Positions 42,991 to 52,429 of a DNA stretch of 64,000 bases are shown in pieces (positions within the stretch are counted from its first letter, which is position 1; every line of letters starts with the position of its first letter). The translations under genes and the position numbers were made by a program. The notes below the pieces were generated by a model that saw only the letters and a list, made by a program, of their open reading frames with translations, made no database searches and had not been told where the DNA came from. The stretch is from Citrobacter amalonaticus (GTDB lineage Bacteria; Pseudomonadota; Gammaproteobacteria; Enterobacterales; Enterobacteriaceae), in NCBI RefSeq assembly GCF_001559075.2, contig NZ_CP014015.2, positions 3,472,001 to 3,536,000 on the forward strand. The letters are read 5' to 3'.

Positions 42991-44465
42991 CCGAGCATCG
43001 AACCGTGTTCGATCAGATTGCGGTGCAGATCGAACACATGGTTGAGATCGTGATGAATGTGCCCGCCAGGCGCACTGGCGAGATAGCGGTGTAGATAGTC
43101 CTGATAGAGAGGATGTGCACAGTTATCGATGATCGTGTGCGCCCGTTGTAGCGGTGAGAGTCCCCGCAGATCGGCGATCCCCTGTTCGGTGATGATCACC
43201 TTCACGCTGTGCTCGCTGTGATCAACGTGGCTGCACATGGGGACGATAGTGGAAATCTTGCCGCCTTTGGCGATGGACGGCGCCATAAAAATAGACAGGT
43301 AGGCGTTGCGCTCAAAATCACCGCTGCCGCCAATGCCGTTCATCAGATTCACACCAGCCACGTGCGTTGAGTTGGCGTGGCCGTAGATATCAAACTCCAG
43401 CCCGACATTGAGAGCTATGACGCCAAGACGGCGGATAATTTCCGGATTATTGGAGATTTCCTGTGGGCGAAGCACAATACGGCTGGCGAAGAAGTCCATA
43501 TTGTCATAAATCTTCCACAAGGAATCGGCGGATACTGTCAGACTGGACGCGCTGGCTCCGGTGATTTTTCCCGTTTCCAGTAAATGCACGACGGACTCCT
43601 GCAACACCTCCGAATACATCATAAAAGATGGAATATCCGGGTTCTCACCCAGCCGCGCCATCACGGCATTATTGATATTACCCACACCGCTTTGCAGTGG
43701 CAGAAACTCCGCAGGGATCCGCCCGCGCGCCATCTCTTCCAGCAGAAACATTACGACGTTATCGGCGATTTGCGGGCAGACAGGATTGGCGTTATCGAGC
43801 ACGTTTCCGCCGTCGGGGAGTTCTGTATCGACTACCGCAACAATCTTGTTGGGATCAATCTGCACGTACCGGGCGCCCACGCGATCCATCGCATGATAAA
43901 TGGGGACGCTGTTGCGACGCGGCGGTGCGCCGGGAATAACGATATCAGCCAGTTCAGCGACGCGTGGGTTGTGGTAGTGATTCAGCTCAATGATGACTTT
44001 CTTCGCCCGTAGCAGCCAGGTGGGCGCATTGCCGATCCCGCTGGTGAGCCAGACCCGTCCGTCAGGCGTGATCGCCGAGGCTTCAATCACCGCGACGTCA
44101 ATATCGCCAAAGAAACCATAGTTCACCATCTGCGCCACTTCACTCAGATGCAGGTCTACAAATCGTACCTGACCCTGATTGATTTTTTGCCGAAGACTGC
44201 CTGACGTCTGATAGGGGGCGCGCCATGAGATGGCGTCAGCTTCGGACAGCGCGTCATCGGCGGCAGCGCCAATAGACGCTCCCGTCAATAAGCGAATCTG
44301 AAACGGTTGCTGCGCCTGATGTAGCTCACTGGCGCGGCGGGCGATAGCCGCAGGGAGTGCTTTGGGAGAACCGGCGGGGGTAAAGCCGCTGAAAGCAACC
44401 ATCGCATTGTGCTCGATTACCTGCGCCGCGTCGTCGGCGCTCATCCGTGACCAGGGGTCTTTCAT
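42987..44465 (-). CDS. scpC: Propionyl-CoA:succinate CoA transferase
   Basis: A 492-residue CoA transferase of the acetyl-CoA hydrolase/transferase family, moving CoA from propionyl-CoA to succinate and so regenerating succinyl-CoA for the mutase. Family stretches: VAFSGFTPAGSPKALP, GNINNAVMARLGE, NVGLEFDIYGHANSTHVAG and the C-terminal VKVIITEQGIADLRGLSP. ATG 44465 is preceded by AGGGA. Last gene of the scp operon. Confidence 0.95.
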   Translation of the reverse strand: MKDPWSRMSADDAAQVIEHNAMVAFSGFTPAGSPKALPAAIARRASELHQAQQPFQIRLLTGASIGAAADDALSEADAISWRAPYQTSGSLRQKINQGQVRFVDLHLSEVAQMVNYGFFGDIDVAVIEASAITPDGRVWLTSGIGNAPTWLLRAKKVIIELNHYHNPRVAELADIVIPGAPPRRNSVPIYHAMDRVGARYVQIDPNKIVAVVDTELPDGGNVLDNANPVCPQIADNVVMFLLEEMARGRIPAEFLPLQSGVGNINNAVMARLGENPDIPSFMMYSEVLQESVVHLLETGKITGASASSLTVSADSLWKIYDNMDFFASRIVLRPQEISNNPEIIRRLGVIALNVGLEFDIYGHANSTHVAGVNLMNGIGGSGDFERNAYLSIFMAPSIAKGGKISTIVPMCSHVDHSEHSVKVIITEQGIADLRGLSPLQRAHTIIDNCAHPLYQDYLHRYLASAPGGHIHHDLNHVFDLHRNLIEHGSMLG

Positions 44466-44484
44466 ATCTTGTCCCTTCCCGGTA

Positions 44485-45270
44485 TCAATGGCCCACAAAA
44501 TTGGGTTTACGTTTATTCATAAACGCGTTCATCCCTTCCTGATAATCTTCGCTATCGTAAACGGCGCGGCGCATCCCCTGAATACGTTCGAACTCATCGG
44601 AATTCATGGTGTGCGCTTCGCCAAGTACGCGTAGCTCTTCCTTGATCACGGCAATAGCCAGCGGCGCTTTTTCCGAGATATGGTGCGCCATCTGCAACGT
44701 GAAATCCTCCAGCTCTTCGGCGGCGACGACATGGTTGAGAATGCCGACCGCCATCGCGCGCTGCGCGGTGATAGGGGACGCGGTGAAGATCAGCTCTTTG
44801 ACGATATGGAAACCCGCATCGCGGGTCAGGTTGTGGATCCCGACCAGATTGTACGGAACGCCAAGGTTAACCGGGGTCATGGAGAACGTGGAGGTACTGG
44901 CGGCGATGATCAGATCGGAGCTCATGATCATCTCAAACGCGCCTCCCCAGACGCTGCCTTCGACCATGGAGATCACCGGTTTGGGGTACTTCTGAATCAT
45001 ACGGGTGATCTGGCGCAGCGGATCGTCATAAGAGAGCGGATCGCGCCGTCCGGCGGGCAGTTCATGAATGTCATGACCGGCGGAGAAGACCTTCGCGCCG
45101 CTGGGGGCTCGCAGGATAATACAGCGAATATCCGGGCGATTGAGATCGCTGAGCGCCAGCATGAGATCGTCAATAAAGACTTTGCTCAGGGCGTTCAGTT
45201 TGCGGGCATAGTTGAACTCAATGACCGCCACTTTACGGATGATAACAACGTTAACGTATTGATAAGGCAT
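44485..45270 (-). CDS. scpB: Methylmalonyl-CoA decarboxylase
   Basis: A 261-residue crotonase-fold enzyme decarboxylating methylmalonyl-CoA to propionyl-CoA. Oxyanion-hole stretches AKVFSAGHDIHELP and EGSVWGGAFEMIMSSDLIIA are visible. It lies 19 bp before scpC and 10 bp after argK. Confidence 0.95.
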   Translation of the reverse strand: MPYQYVNVVIIRKVAVIEFNYARKLNALSKVFIDDLMLALSDLNRPDIRCIILRAPSGAKVFSAGHDIHELPAGRRDPLSYDDPLRQITRMIQKYPKPVISMVEGSVWGGAFEMIMSSDLIIAASTSTFSMTPVNLGVPYNLVGIHNLTRDAGFHIVKELIFTASPITAQRAMAVGILNHVVAAEELEDFTLQMAHHISEKAPLAIAVIKEELRVLGEAHTMNSDEFERIQGMRRAVYDSEDYQEGMNAFMNKRKPNFVGH

Positions 45271-45280
45271 ATTTTTCTCT

Positions 45281-46276
45281 TTATGAAAAGTAATGATTCT
45301 GAAGGTATTCGCGGATTCGCTGAAGGCCAGCGCGCGGCGAGAGACGGTTGTTTTTGACGGCCTGCTGCGTCAGGTGGTAGTAGCGGTCGAAGTCGTCACG
45401 GGAGAACAGCAGCCGCAACGCCTCGGCTTCTGTCTGCTTTTGCAACCAGTCAATTTCCTGCAACTGGCGTACCTGTTGCAGTCGCCCGCTGGAGGTCATC
45501 TGTGTTCTGAAATCGCAGATGGTCTGCCAGACCTCGTCAATCCCGCGTTTTTCCAGCGCGCTACAGGTCAATACCTGCGGCTGCCACTCGGCATATTTAT
45601 GCCGCACTATATGCAGTGCGCTTTCGTACATATGGCGGGCGATAGCGACACGGTTATGGTTTTCCCCGTCATCCTTGTTGATGACAATCAAGTCTGCCAT
45701 TTCCATGATCCCTTTTTTGATGCCCTGCAGGTCGTCGCCGCCGCCAGCTATCTGTAACGACACAAAGCAGTCCACGATCTGGGCGATTTCTGTTTCCGAT
45801 TGTCCAACGCCGACGGTTTCAATAATCACAACGTCGAAGCCCGCCGCTTCGCACAACAGCCCCAGCTCTCGCGCATGCAGACAGGCACCGCCCAGATGGC
45901 CGCGGGAGGGGGCCGGGCGGATGAAGGCGGCATCCGATCGCGCCAGTTCGGTCATTCGCGTTTTGTCGCCAAGAATGCTGCCGCCGCTGATCGGGCTGCT
46001 GGGGTCGACGGCAATCACCGCCACGCGCAGTCCGTCGCGGATCAGTCGCGTGCCGAAAGCCTCCAGAAAAGTGCTTTTTCCTGCCCCCGGCGTGCCAGTG
46101 ATCCCCAGACGCAGCGCGTTGCCGGTGAAAGGCATAATGGCATCCAGCAGTTGTGCGCTCAGCGCCTGGTGACGAGGGTGCTGACTTTCAATCAGCGTCA
46201 TGGCCTGGGCGAGCGTGGCCCGCTCTGCCTGGCGCAATCGCCGCACGGTGTCAGTCAGCGTGGATTCGCTAATCAT
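45281..46276 (-). CDS. argK: G-protein chaperone of methylmalonyl-CoA mutase (MeaB/ArgK)
   Basis: A 331-residue MeaB-type GTPase that protects and reloads methylmalonyl-CoA mutase with adenosylcobalamin. Walker A GTPGAGKST, switch region DPSSPISGGSILGDKTRM, ETVGVGQSE and the NKDD guanine-specificity motif are present. The start overlaps the scpA stop by eight bases. The ArgK name is historical; it is not an arginine transport kinase. Confidence 0.95.
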   Translation of the reverse strand: MISESTLTDTVRRLRQAERATLAQAMTLIESQHPRHQALSAQLLDAIMPFTGNALRLGITGTPGAGKSTFLEAFGTRLIRDGLRVAVIAVDPSSPISGGSILGDKTRMTELARSDAAFIRPAPSRGHLGGACLHARELGLLCEAAGFDVVIIETVGVGQSETEIAQIVDCFVSLQIAGGGDDLQGIKKGIMEMADLIVINKDDGENHNRVAIARHMYESALHIVRHKYAEWQPQVLTCSALEKRGIDEVWQTICDFRTQMTSSGRLQQVRQLQEIDWLQKQTEAEALRLLFSRDDFDRYYHLTQQAVKNNRLSPRAGLQRIREYLQNHYFS

Positions 46277-48413
46277 GATGCTGACTTATCCGCTTCAGTA
46301 CGTCGCGTACGCTTTCCAGCATCGGTGTGCCGGGGCCATAAATGGCCGCCACGCCACGCTCCTCCAGGAAGGCATAGTCCTGAGGGGGAATCACGCCGCC
46401 TGCGACCACGCAGATATCGTCGCGTCCCCATTTTTTCAACGCGTCGATCAGTTCAGGGATGAGCGTTTTGTGACCGGCCGCCAGCGAGGAGGCGCCGACG
46501 ACGTGTACATCATTTTCCACCGCCAGGCGGGCGATCTCTTCCGGAGTGGAAAACATCGGGCTGAGATCGACATCGAAACCGAGATCGGAATAGGCGCTGG
46601 CGATCACTTTTGCGCCGCGATCGTGACCATCCTGACCCATTTTGGCGATCAAAATGCGCGGACGACGACCGCTGTCTTCCTGGAACTGTTCTGTTTGCGC
46701 CACGATGGCATCAAATTCGCTGGCCGATTGGTTGGACTGATGGTAGCTCTGCGCAATCACGCCGGTGACGCACTGGCTTGGCACCAGATAACGGTCAAAC
46801 GCCGACTCCAGCGCGTCGGAGATCTCACCCAGCGTGGCGCGGACGCGTGCGGCGTTCACAGCGGCGGCCAACAGGTTCTCATTATGCAATGCGGCGTGGG
46901 TCAACGCCGCCAGCGCCGCGTGAACGGCGGCATCATCGCGGCTCGCGCGGATCCGCGTCAGGGAGGCGATCTGCTCGTTGCGCACCTTGACGTTGTCGAT
47001 CTCCAGGACGGTCGTGTCGTCTTCTTTTTCCAGCTTGTATTTGTTGACGCCGACAATGACGCGCTTGCCCTGGTCGATCAGTGATTGTTCGCGAGCAGAC
47101 GCCTCTTCAATCATCCGTTTCGGTAGCCCGGCTTCGATAGCCTTTGCCATCCCGCCCGCGTCGTCGATCTGCTGGATGATGGCCCGCGCCTGTTTAACAA
47201 TGTGGTCAGTTAACGATTCCACATAGTAGGAGCCAGCCAGCGGATCCACGGTGCGGCAGATTTCTGATTCTTCCTGCAGGATGATCTGCGTGTTACGCGC
47301 GATGCGGGCAGAAAAGTCGGTGGGCAGACCGAGAGCTTCGTCAAAGGCGTTGGTATGGAGTGACTGGGTGCCGCCAAGCGTGGCGCCGAGTGCTTCGATA
47401 GTAGTACGGATTACGTTGTTATAGGGATCCTGTTCGGTCAGGCTCCAGCCGGAAGTCTGGCAGTGGGTACGAAGAGCTAACGATTTCGGGTCGGTTGCGC
47501 CGAAATCGCTCACCGCTTCGCTCCACAGATAACGCGCCGCGCGCAGCATGGCGACGTTCATGAACAGATCCATGCCGATGCCAAAGAAGAATGAAAGGCG
47601 GGGCGCAAAGTCATCAATGTTCAGCCCGGCAGAAAGGGCGGCTTTGATGTATTCAATACCATCCGCCAGGGTAAAAGCGACCTGCTGTACGCAGTTGGCG
47701 CCCGCTTCGCCCATATGGTAGCCGCTGATGCTGACGGTATTAAAGCGCGGCATGTTGCCCGAACACCAGGCGATGATGTCGGCAATAATGCGCATGGAGG
47801 GTTTCGGCGGGTAAATGTAAGTGTTACGACACAGGTACTCTTTCAGAATATCGTTCTGAATGGTGCCGGTTAGCTGTTCCGGCGACACGCCTTGCTCCTG
47901 AGCCGCCACGATATAAAACGCCATCACTGGCAGCACCGCGCCGTTCATGGTCATCGATACCGACATCTTATCCAGTGGGATCTGGTCGAACAGTACCTTC
48001 ATGTCTTCAACGGTATCGATCGCCACGCCAGCCTTCCCGACATCGCCTGCGACGCGTGGATTATCGGAATCATAGCCACGGTGGGTGGCGAGATCGAAGG
48101 CGACAGAAAGGCCTTTCTGCCCAGCGGCGAGGTTACGCCGATAGAACGCGTTAGATTCTTTGGCGGTAGAGAAGCCAGCGTACTGACGAATGGTCCACGG
48201 TTGCGCGGTGTACATGGTGGCGCGTGGGCCGCGAACGTAAGGCGGCAGGCCGGGAAGGGTGCCGGTGACTTCCAGTTTGTCGAGGTCGGCTTCGGTGTAC
48301 AGCGGTTTGATGGCAATGCCTTCCGCTGTCTGTGTGACCAGCGACTCGACGGTTTTATTCCGCCGGCTGAGCTCCTTGTTGGCAAGTGCCTGCCACTCCG
48401 GTAAATCTGACAT
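46269..48413 (-). CDS. scpA: Methylmalonyl-CoA mutase (sleeping beauty mutase)
   Basis: A 714-residue AdoCbl-dependent mutase interconverting succinyl-CoA and methylmalonyl-CoA. N-terminal substrate barrel with RGPRATMYTAQPWTIRQYAGF and C-terminal B12 domain with D-G-H-D-R-G (KMGQDGHDRGAK) and VVAGGVIPPQDY. Single-chain type as in E. coli Sbm. ATG 48413 follows GGAG by seven bases. First gene of scpA-argK-scpB-scpC. Confidence 0.97.
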   Translation of the reverse strand: MSDLPEWQALANKELSRRNKTVESLVTQTAEGIAIKPLYTEADLDKLEVTGTLPGLPPYVRGPRATMYTAQPWTIRQYAGFSTAKESNAFYRRNLAAGQKGLSVAFDLATHRGYDSDNPRVAGDVGKAGVAIDTVEDMKVLFDQIPLDKMSVSMTMNGAVLPVMAFYIVAAQEQGVSPEQLTGTIQNDILKEYLCRNTYIYPPKPSMRIIADIIAWCSGNMPRFNTVSISGYHMGEAGANCVQQVAFTLADGIEYIKAALSAGLNIDDFAPRLSFFFGIGMDLFMNVAMLRAARYLWSEAVSDFGATDPKSLALRTHCQTSGWSLTEQDPYNNVIRTTIEALGATLGGTQSLHTNAFDEALGLPTDFSARIARNTQIILQEESEICRTVDPLAGSYYVESLTDHIVKQARAIIQQIDDAGGMAKAIEAGLPKRMIEEASAREQSLIDQGKRVIVGVNKYKLEKEDDTTVLEIDNVKVRNEQIASLTRIRASRDDAAVHAALAALTHAALHNENLLAAAVNAARVRATLGEISDALESAFDRYLVPSQCVTGVIAQSYHQSNQSASEFDAIVAQTEQFQEDSGRRPRILIAKMGQDGHDRGAKVIASAYSDLGFDVDLSPMFSTPEEIARLAVENDVHVVGASSLAAGHKTLIPELIDALKKWGRDDICVVAGGVIPPQDYAFLEERGVAAIYGPGTPMLESVRDVLKRISQHHD

Positions 48414-48552
48414 TTTTTGCTCCGTATTCCGCAATAAAAAGAGGGTATTGCGGGTACGATGAGCTTTTTAATGTCCCCTGTCGCCAGCAAAAAATAGCCA
48501 ACGATGCGTCGTTTTTTGCCGGGTGGAATTATTCATCTTGTAATGAATTTCA

Positions 48553-48588
48553 AAGAAAAAATAACGGCGGGTAACATCCCGCCGTTAT
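48553..48588 (-). terminator. modE terminator
   Basis: ATAACGGCGGG / CCCGCCGTTAT 11-bp stem, and on the minus strand it is followed by ATTTTTTCT. It separates modE from scpA. Confidence 0.9.
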
Positions 48589-48605
48589 AACCGAGGTAGG
48601 GATAC

Positions 48606-49394
48606 CTAGCACAACGTTGCGAGAATCACTCTGTCGGCATTGAAATACGCTGTCACATTCGCACCTTCGTTCAGCGACGCGGCGTCGTCTACCGGCACGG
48701 TGGCGCACAGTATCTGACCGTCCGGTAGCGTCATCAATACTTCACACTGCTCTGTGCCGCGTTCAATATGATTGATAATGCCCTGGAGCTGGTTATCCGC
48801 GGCCTGGGCGATGGCGTCATCCTGGGTAATTCCCACCCACGGCGCTTTCAGCAGCACAAGTACCTCTTTGCCTTCATCAAGCCCTAAACGCTCGCCGCTC
48901 TGGGCAGTGATGGCCACTTTCAGTCGCGTTTCACCATCGGCCAACAGGACATCGACATGCTGCTGCACCTGATCGCGATCGCGGGCGGTAATGGTGCCAA
49001 ACCACTGGTTGCGCGCACTGGTCTGCAGGGAAAAACGCGAGATGGCCGCCAGCAGGCTATTGAGCGGCAGCGCGTCATCGTCGCTTAAAACATCGAAGGC
49101 TTTTTGCTGAATCTGCGCCAGCAGATCGTAGAGTTGGATCAGACGCTGACCGTAGCGGGTTAACACCGCGCCGCCGCCGCCTTTACCGCCTGTCGCACGC
49201 TCGACCAGCGTTTGTTCGCTGAGAAGATTCATTTCATTGATGGCGTCCCAGGCGCTCTTATAGCTGATGCCTGCGTCTTTCGCGCCCTGACTAATGGAAC
49301 CGGAAAGCGCAATGTGCTTGAGCAAAGAGATGCGTCGGGGGTCGGCGAACAGTTTTTGCTGAAGTTTCAGGGTAAGAAGGATTTCGGCTTGCAT
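48606..49394 (-). CDS. modE: Molybdate-responsive regulator ModE
   Basis: A 262-residue regulator: N-terminal winged helix (about 1-115, ISYKSAWDAINEMN) and two Mop-like molybdate-binding domains (about 125-262, with SARNQWFGTI). It represses modABC when bound to molybdate and activates Mo-dependent genes. Its usual downstream partner modF is displaced by the scp region. Confidence 0.96.
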   Translation of the reverse strand: MQAEILLTLKLQQKLFADPRRISLLKHIALSGSISQGAKDAGISYKSAWDAINEMNLLSEQTLVERATGGKGGGGAVLTRYGQRLIQLYDLLAQIQQKAFDVLSDDDALPLNSLLAAISRFSLQTSARNQWFGTITARDRDQVQQHVDVLLADGETRLKVAITAQSGERLGLDEGKEVLVLLKAPWVGITQDDAIAQAADNQLQGIINHIERGTEQCEVLMTLPDGQILCATVPVDDAASLNEGANVTAYFNADRVILATLC

Positions 49395-49522
49395 AACAAG
49401 ATCCTGGCAAAAAGGTTATTGTGACGGAAAACCGCAGAGACGCAAAGCCGACCGCACAAAAGGGGAGTGCTTTTCTCAGTGATGCGGTTAGAATACTACA
49501 AGGACTATATCAGGAGTTGACC

Positions 49523-49672
49523 ATGTTAGAGTTATTGAAAAGTCTGGTATTCGCCGTAATCATGGTACCTGTGGTGATGGCCATCATCCTGGGTCTGATT
49601 TACGGTCTCGGTGAAGTGTTCAACATTTTCTCCGGTATCGGTCAGAAAGACCAGTCCAGACAGAATCATTGA
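49523..49672 (+). CDS. acrZ: AcrAB-TolC accessory small protein AcrZ
   Basis: A 49-residue single-span inner-membrane protein, MLELLKSLVFAVIMVPVVMA at the start, the same as E. coli AcrZ (YbhT), which binds AcrB and broadens export of some drugs. CAGGAG precedes the ATG. It lies between divergent modE and modABC. Confidence 0.96.
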   Translation: MLELLKSLVFAVIMVPVVMAIILGLIYGLGEVFNIFSGIGQKDQSRQNH

Positions 49673-49680
49673 TTTCCCAA

Positions 49681-49706
49681 ACGCCCGCTCAGTCGGGCGT
49701 TTTTGT
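49681..49706 (+). terminator. acrZ terminator
   Basis: ACGCCCG / CGGGCGT stem with six-base loop followed by TTTTTG. Confidence 0.9.
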
Positions 49707-49861
49707 TTTCTCATCTTTCAGACCGTATCTTTGTTGGTTGCGCCTCAATGCAGCCCGCACCCCATTAGGATTGTTTCTCAAGTTCTCCTCATCCCTGCCG
49801 ATATTTTCTTTGCGTAACCTCTTAGTGGTATCAATAACTTCTGGGAAAATCGTTGCTTTGT

Positions 49862-49885
49862 CGTTATATTTGCGTCTACATAACG
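49862..49885. promoter_or_regulatory. ModE operator before modA
   Basis: Palindrome with arms CGTTATATT and TACATAACG around TGCGTC, matching the E. coli modA operator in layout, about 20 bp before the modA start and overlapping the promoter. Confidence 0.9.
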
Positions 49886-49905
49886 ATACTCGTAAGGAGT
49901 TACAG

Positions 49906-50679
49906 ATGGCTCGTACATGGTTACGCTTGTTTGCTGGGGCAACATTATCACTGACGGTTGCCGGACAAACGCTGGCGGATGAAGGGAAAATCACGGTATT
50001 TGCCGCGGCGTCATTGACCAATGCAATGCAGGATATCGCGGCAGAGTACAAAAAAGAGAAGAATGTCGACGTGGTCTCCTCTTTTGCGTCGTCTTCAACG
50101 CTGGCTCGTCAGATCGAAGCCGGTGCGCCAGCGGATCTGTTCATTTCTGCCGATCAGAAATGGATGGACTACGCGGTAGATAAGAAATCGATTGATACCG
50201 CAACGCGTCAGACGCTGCTGGGCAACAGCCTCGTGGTGGTTGCGCCAAAAGCCAGTGAGCAGAAAGATTTTACGATTGACAGCAAAACCAACTGGACGAC
50301 GCTGCTGAACGGTGGACGTCTGGCGGTAGGCGACCCGGAACACGTTCCGGCGGGGATCTACGCGAAAGAAGCGCTGCAGAAACTGGGGGCCTGGGAGACG
50401 CTGTCACCGAAACTGGCGCCGGCGGAAGATGTGCGCGGCGCGCTGGCGCTGGTCGAGCGTAACGAAGCGCCGTTGGGCATCGTTTACGGCTCTGACGCGG
50501 TTGCCAGTAAAGGCGTTAAAGTCGTGGCCACCTTCCCGGAAGATTCGCACAAAAAAGTGGAGTACCCCATCGCGATTGTTGATGGACATAAAAACGCCAC
50601 GGTCAGCGCGTTCTATGATTACCTGAAAGGACCGCAGGCTGCTGAAATCTTTAAACGTTACGGATTTACGACCAAGTAA
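49906..50679 (+). CDS. modA: Molybdate-binding periplasmic protein ModA
   Basis: A 257-residue solute-binding protein with a signal peptide (about 1-24, FAGATLSLTVAGQTLA). The mature N-terminus has VFAAASLTNAMQDIA and SFASSSTLARQIEAGAPADLFISAD, which hold the oxyanion-binding serines. AAGGAG precedes ATG 49906; longer in-frame codons overlap the operator. Stop overlaps modB by one base. Confidence 0.97.
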   Translation: MARTWLRLFAGATLSLTVAGQTLADEGKITVFAAASLTNAMQDIAAEYKKEKNVDVVSSFASSSTLARQIEAGAPADLFISADQKWMDYAVDKKSIDTATRQTLLGNSLVVVAPKASEQKDFTIDSKTNWTTLLNGGRLAVGDPEHVPAGIYAKEALQKLGAWETLSPKLAPAEDVRGALALVERNEAPLGIVYGSDAVASKGVKVVATFPEDSHKKVEYPIAIVDGHKNATVSAFYDYLKGPQAAEIFKRYGFTTK

Positions 50680-51368
50680 TGATATTGACCGATCCCGAAT
50701 GGCAGGCCGTTCTTCTGAGCCTGAAAGTGTCTTCCCTGGCCGTGTTGTTTAGTTTGCCGTTTGGGATCTTCTTTGCCTGGCTGTTGGTGCGCTGCACTTT
50801 CCCGGGCAAAGCCTTGCTGGATAGCGTACTGCATCTGCCATTGGTATTACCGCCGGTGGTGGTCGGTTATCTGCTGCTGGTCTCGATGGGACGGCGCGGG
50901 TTTATCGGCCAGTGGCTGTACGACTGGTTTGGCATAACCTTTGCCTTCAGCTGGCGCGGCGCGGTACTGGCGGCGGCAGTGATGTCTTTTCCACTGATGG
51001 TGCGTGCTATCCGGCTTGCGCTGGAAGGGGTGGACCTTAAGCTGGAGCAAGCCGCCCGGACGCTGGGCGCGGGGCGCTGGCGCGTCTTCTTCACGATTAC
51101 TCTTCCGCTGACGCTGCCTGGCATTATTGTCGGGACGGTACTGGCGTTTGCCCGCTCGCTCGGCGAGTTTGGCGCGACGATTACCTTTGTTTCCAATATT
51201 CCCGGCGAAACGCGCACCATTCCTTCGGCGATGTATACCCTGATTCAGACGCCGGGCGGTGAAAGCGCAGCGGCGAGATTGTGCCTTATCTCTATCGTAC
51301 TGGCGCTGATTTCACTGTTAATTTCTGAATGGCTGGCGCGGCTAAGCCGTGAGCGGACGGGGCGATAA
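50679..51368 (+). CDS. modB: Molybdate ABC transporter permease ModB
   Basis: A 229-residue inner-membrane permease with about five spans and the EAA-type coupling loop EQAARTLGAGRWRVFFTITLP. Works with ModA and ModC. Start overlaps the modA stop (TAATG). Confidence 0.97.
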   Translation: MILTDPEWQAVLLSLKVSSLAVLFSLPFGIFFAWLLVRCTFPGKALLDSVLHLPLVLPPVVVGYLLLVSMGRRGFIGQWLYDWFGITFAFSWRGAVLAAAVMSFPLMVRAIRLALEGVDLKLEQAARTLGAGRWRVFFTITLPLTLPGIIVGTVLAFARSLGEFGATITFVSNIPGETRTIPSAMYTLIQTPGGESAAARLCLISIVLALISLLISEWLARLSRERTGR

Positions 51369-51370
51369 TT

Positions 51371-52429
51371 ATGCTGGAACTCAATTTCTCCCAGACGCTG
51401 GGGACCCACTGCGTCTCGCTTAACGAAACGCTGCCCGCCAGCGGTATCACCGCGATTTTTGGCGTCTCCGGTTCCGGAAAAACCTCGCTCATCAATGCGA
51501 TCAGTGGCCTGACGCGACCGCAGAAAGGGCGCATTGTACTCAACGGACGGGTGCTGAACGACACGGAAAAGCGTATCTGTCTGACCCCGGAAAAGCGCCG
51601 GATAGGCTACGTTTTTCAGGATGCGCGCCTGTTTCCCCATTATAAAGTGCGCGGTAATCTGCGTTACGGCATGGCGAAAAGCATGGCCGGCCAGTTCGAT
51701 AAGCTGGTGGCGCTATTGGGTATTGAGCCTCTGCTCGACAGACTGCCGGGCGGTCTCTCCGGCGGTGAAAAACAACGTGTGGCGATTGGCCGGGCGCTGC
51801 TGACCGCGCCGGAACTGCTGCTGCTGGATGAACCGCTCGCCTCGCTGGACATTCCGCGTAAGCGCGAACTGTTGCCCTATCTGCAACGTCTGGCGCGGGA
51901 GATCAACATTCCCATGCTCTACGTCAGTCACTCGCTCGACGAAATTCTCCATCTGGCCGATAACGTGATGGTGCTGGAAGACGGTCAGGTGAAGGCATTT
52001 GGCGCGCTGGAAGAGGTCTGGAGCAGCAGCGTGATGCATCCATGGCTGCCGAAAGAACAGCAGAGCAGCATCCTGAAAGTGAGCGTGCTGGAGCATCATC
52101 CGCATTACGCGATGACGGCGCTGGCGCTGGGTGACCAGCATCTATGGGTCAATAAGCTCAATGAGCCGCTGCAGGCCTCGCTGCGCATTCGCATTCAGGC
52201 GTCGGATGTCTCGCTGGTGCTGCAGCCGCCGCAGCAGACCAGTATCCGCAATATCCTGCGAGCGAAGGTGATCCACTGCTACGACGATAACGGGCAGGTG
52301 GAAGTTCAGCTTGAGGTGGGGGGTAAAACGCTGTGGGCGCGCATTAGCCCCTGGGCCAGGGATGAACTGGGGATCAAACCTGGCCTCTGGCTGTACGCGC
52401 AGATTAAGAGCGTGTCGATAACCGCCTGA
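51371..52429 (+). CDS. modC: Molybdate ABC transporter ATPase ModC
   Basis: A 352-residue ATPase: Walker A GVSGSGKTS, signature LSGGEKQRV, Walker B LLLLDEPLAS, then a C-terminal Mop regulatory domain (about 290-352). It ends directly against the convergent ybhA stop with no intervening base. Confidence 0.97.
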   Translation: MLELNFSQTLGTHCVSLNETLPASGITAIFGVSGSGKTSLINAISGLTRPQKGRIVLNGRVLNDTEKRICLTPEKRRIGYVFQDARLFPHYKVRGNLRYGMAKSMAGQFDKLVALLGIEPLLDRLPGGLSGGEKQRVAIGRALLTAPELLLLDEPLASLDIPRKRELLPYLQRLAREINIPMLYVSHSLDEILHLADNVMVLEDGQVKAFGALEEVWSSSVMHPWLPKEQQSSILKVSVLEHHPHYAMTALALGDQHLWVNKLNEPLQASLRIRIQASDVSLVLQPPQQTSIRNILRAKVIHCYDDNGQVEVQLEVGGKTLWARISPWARDELGIKPGLWLYAQIKSVSITA

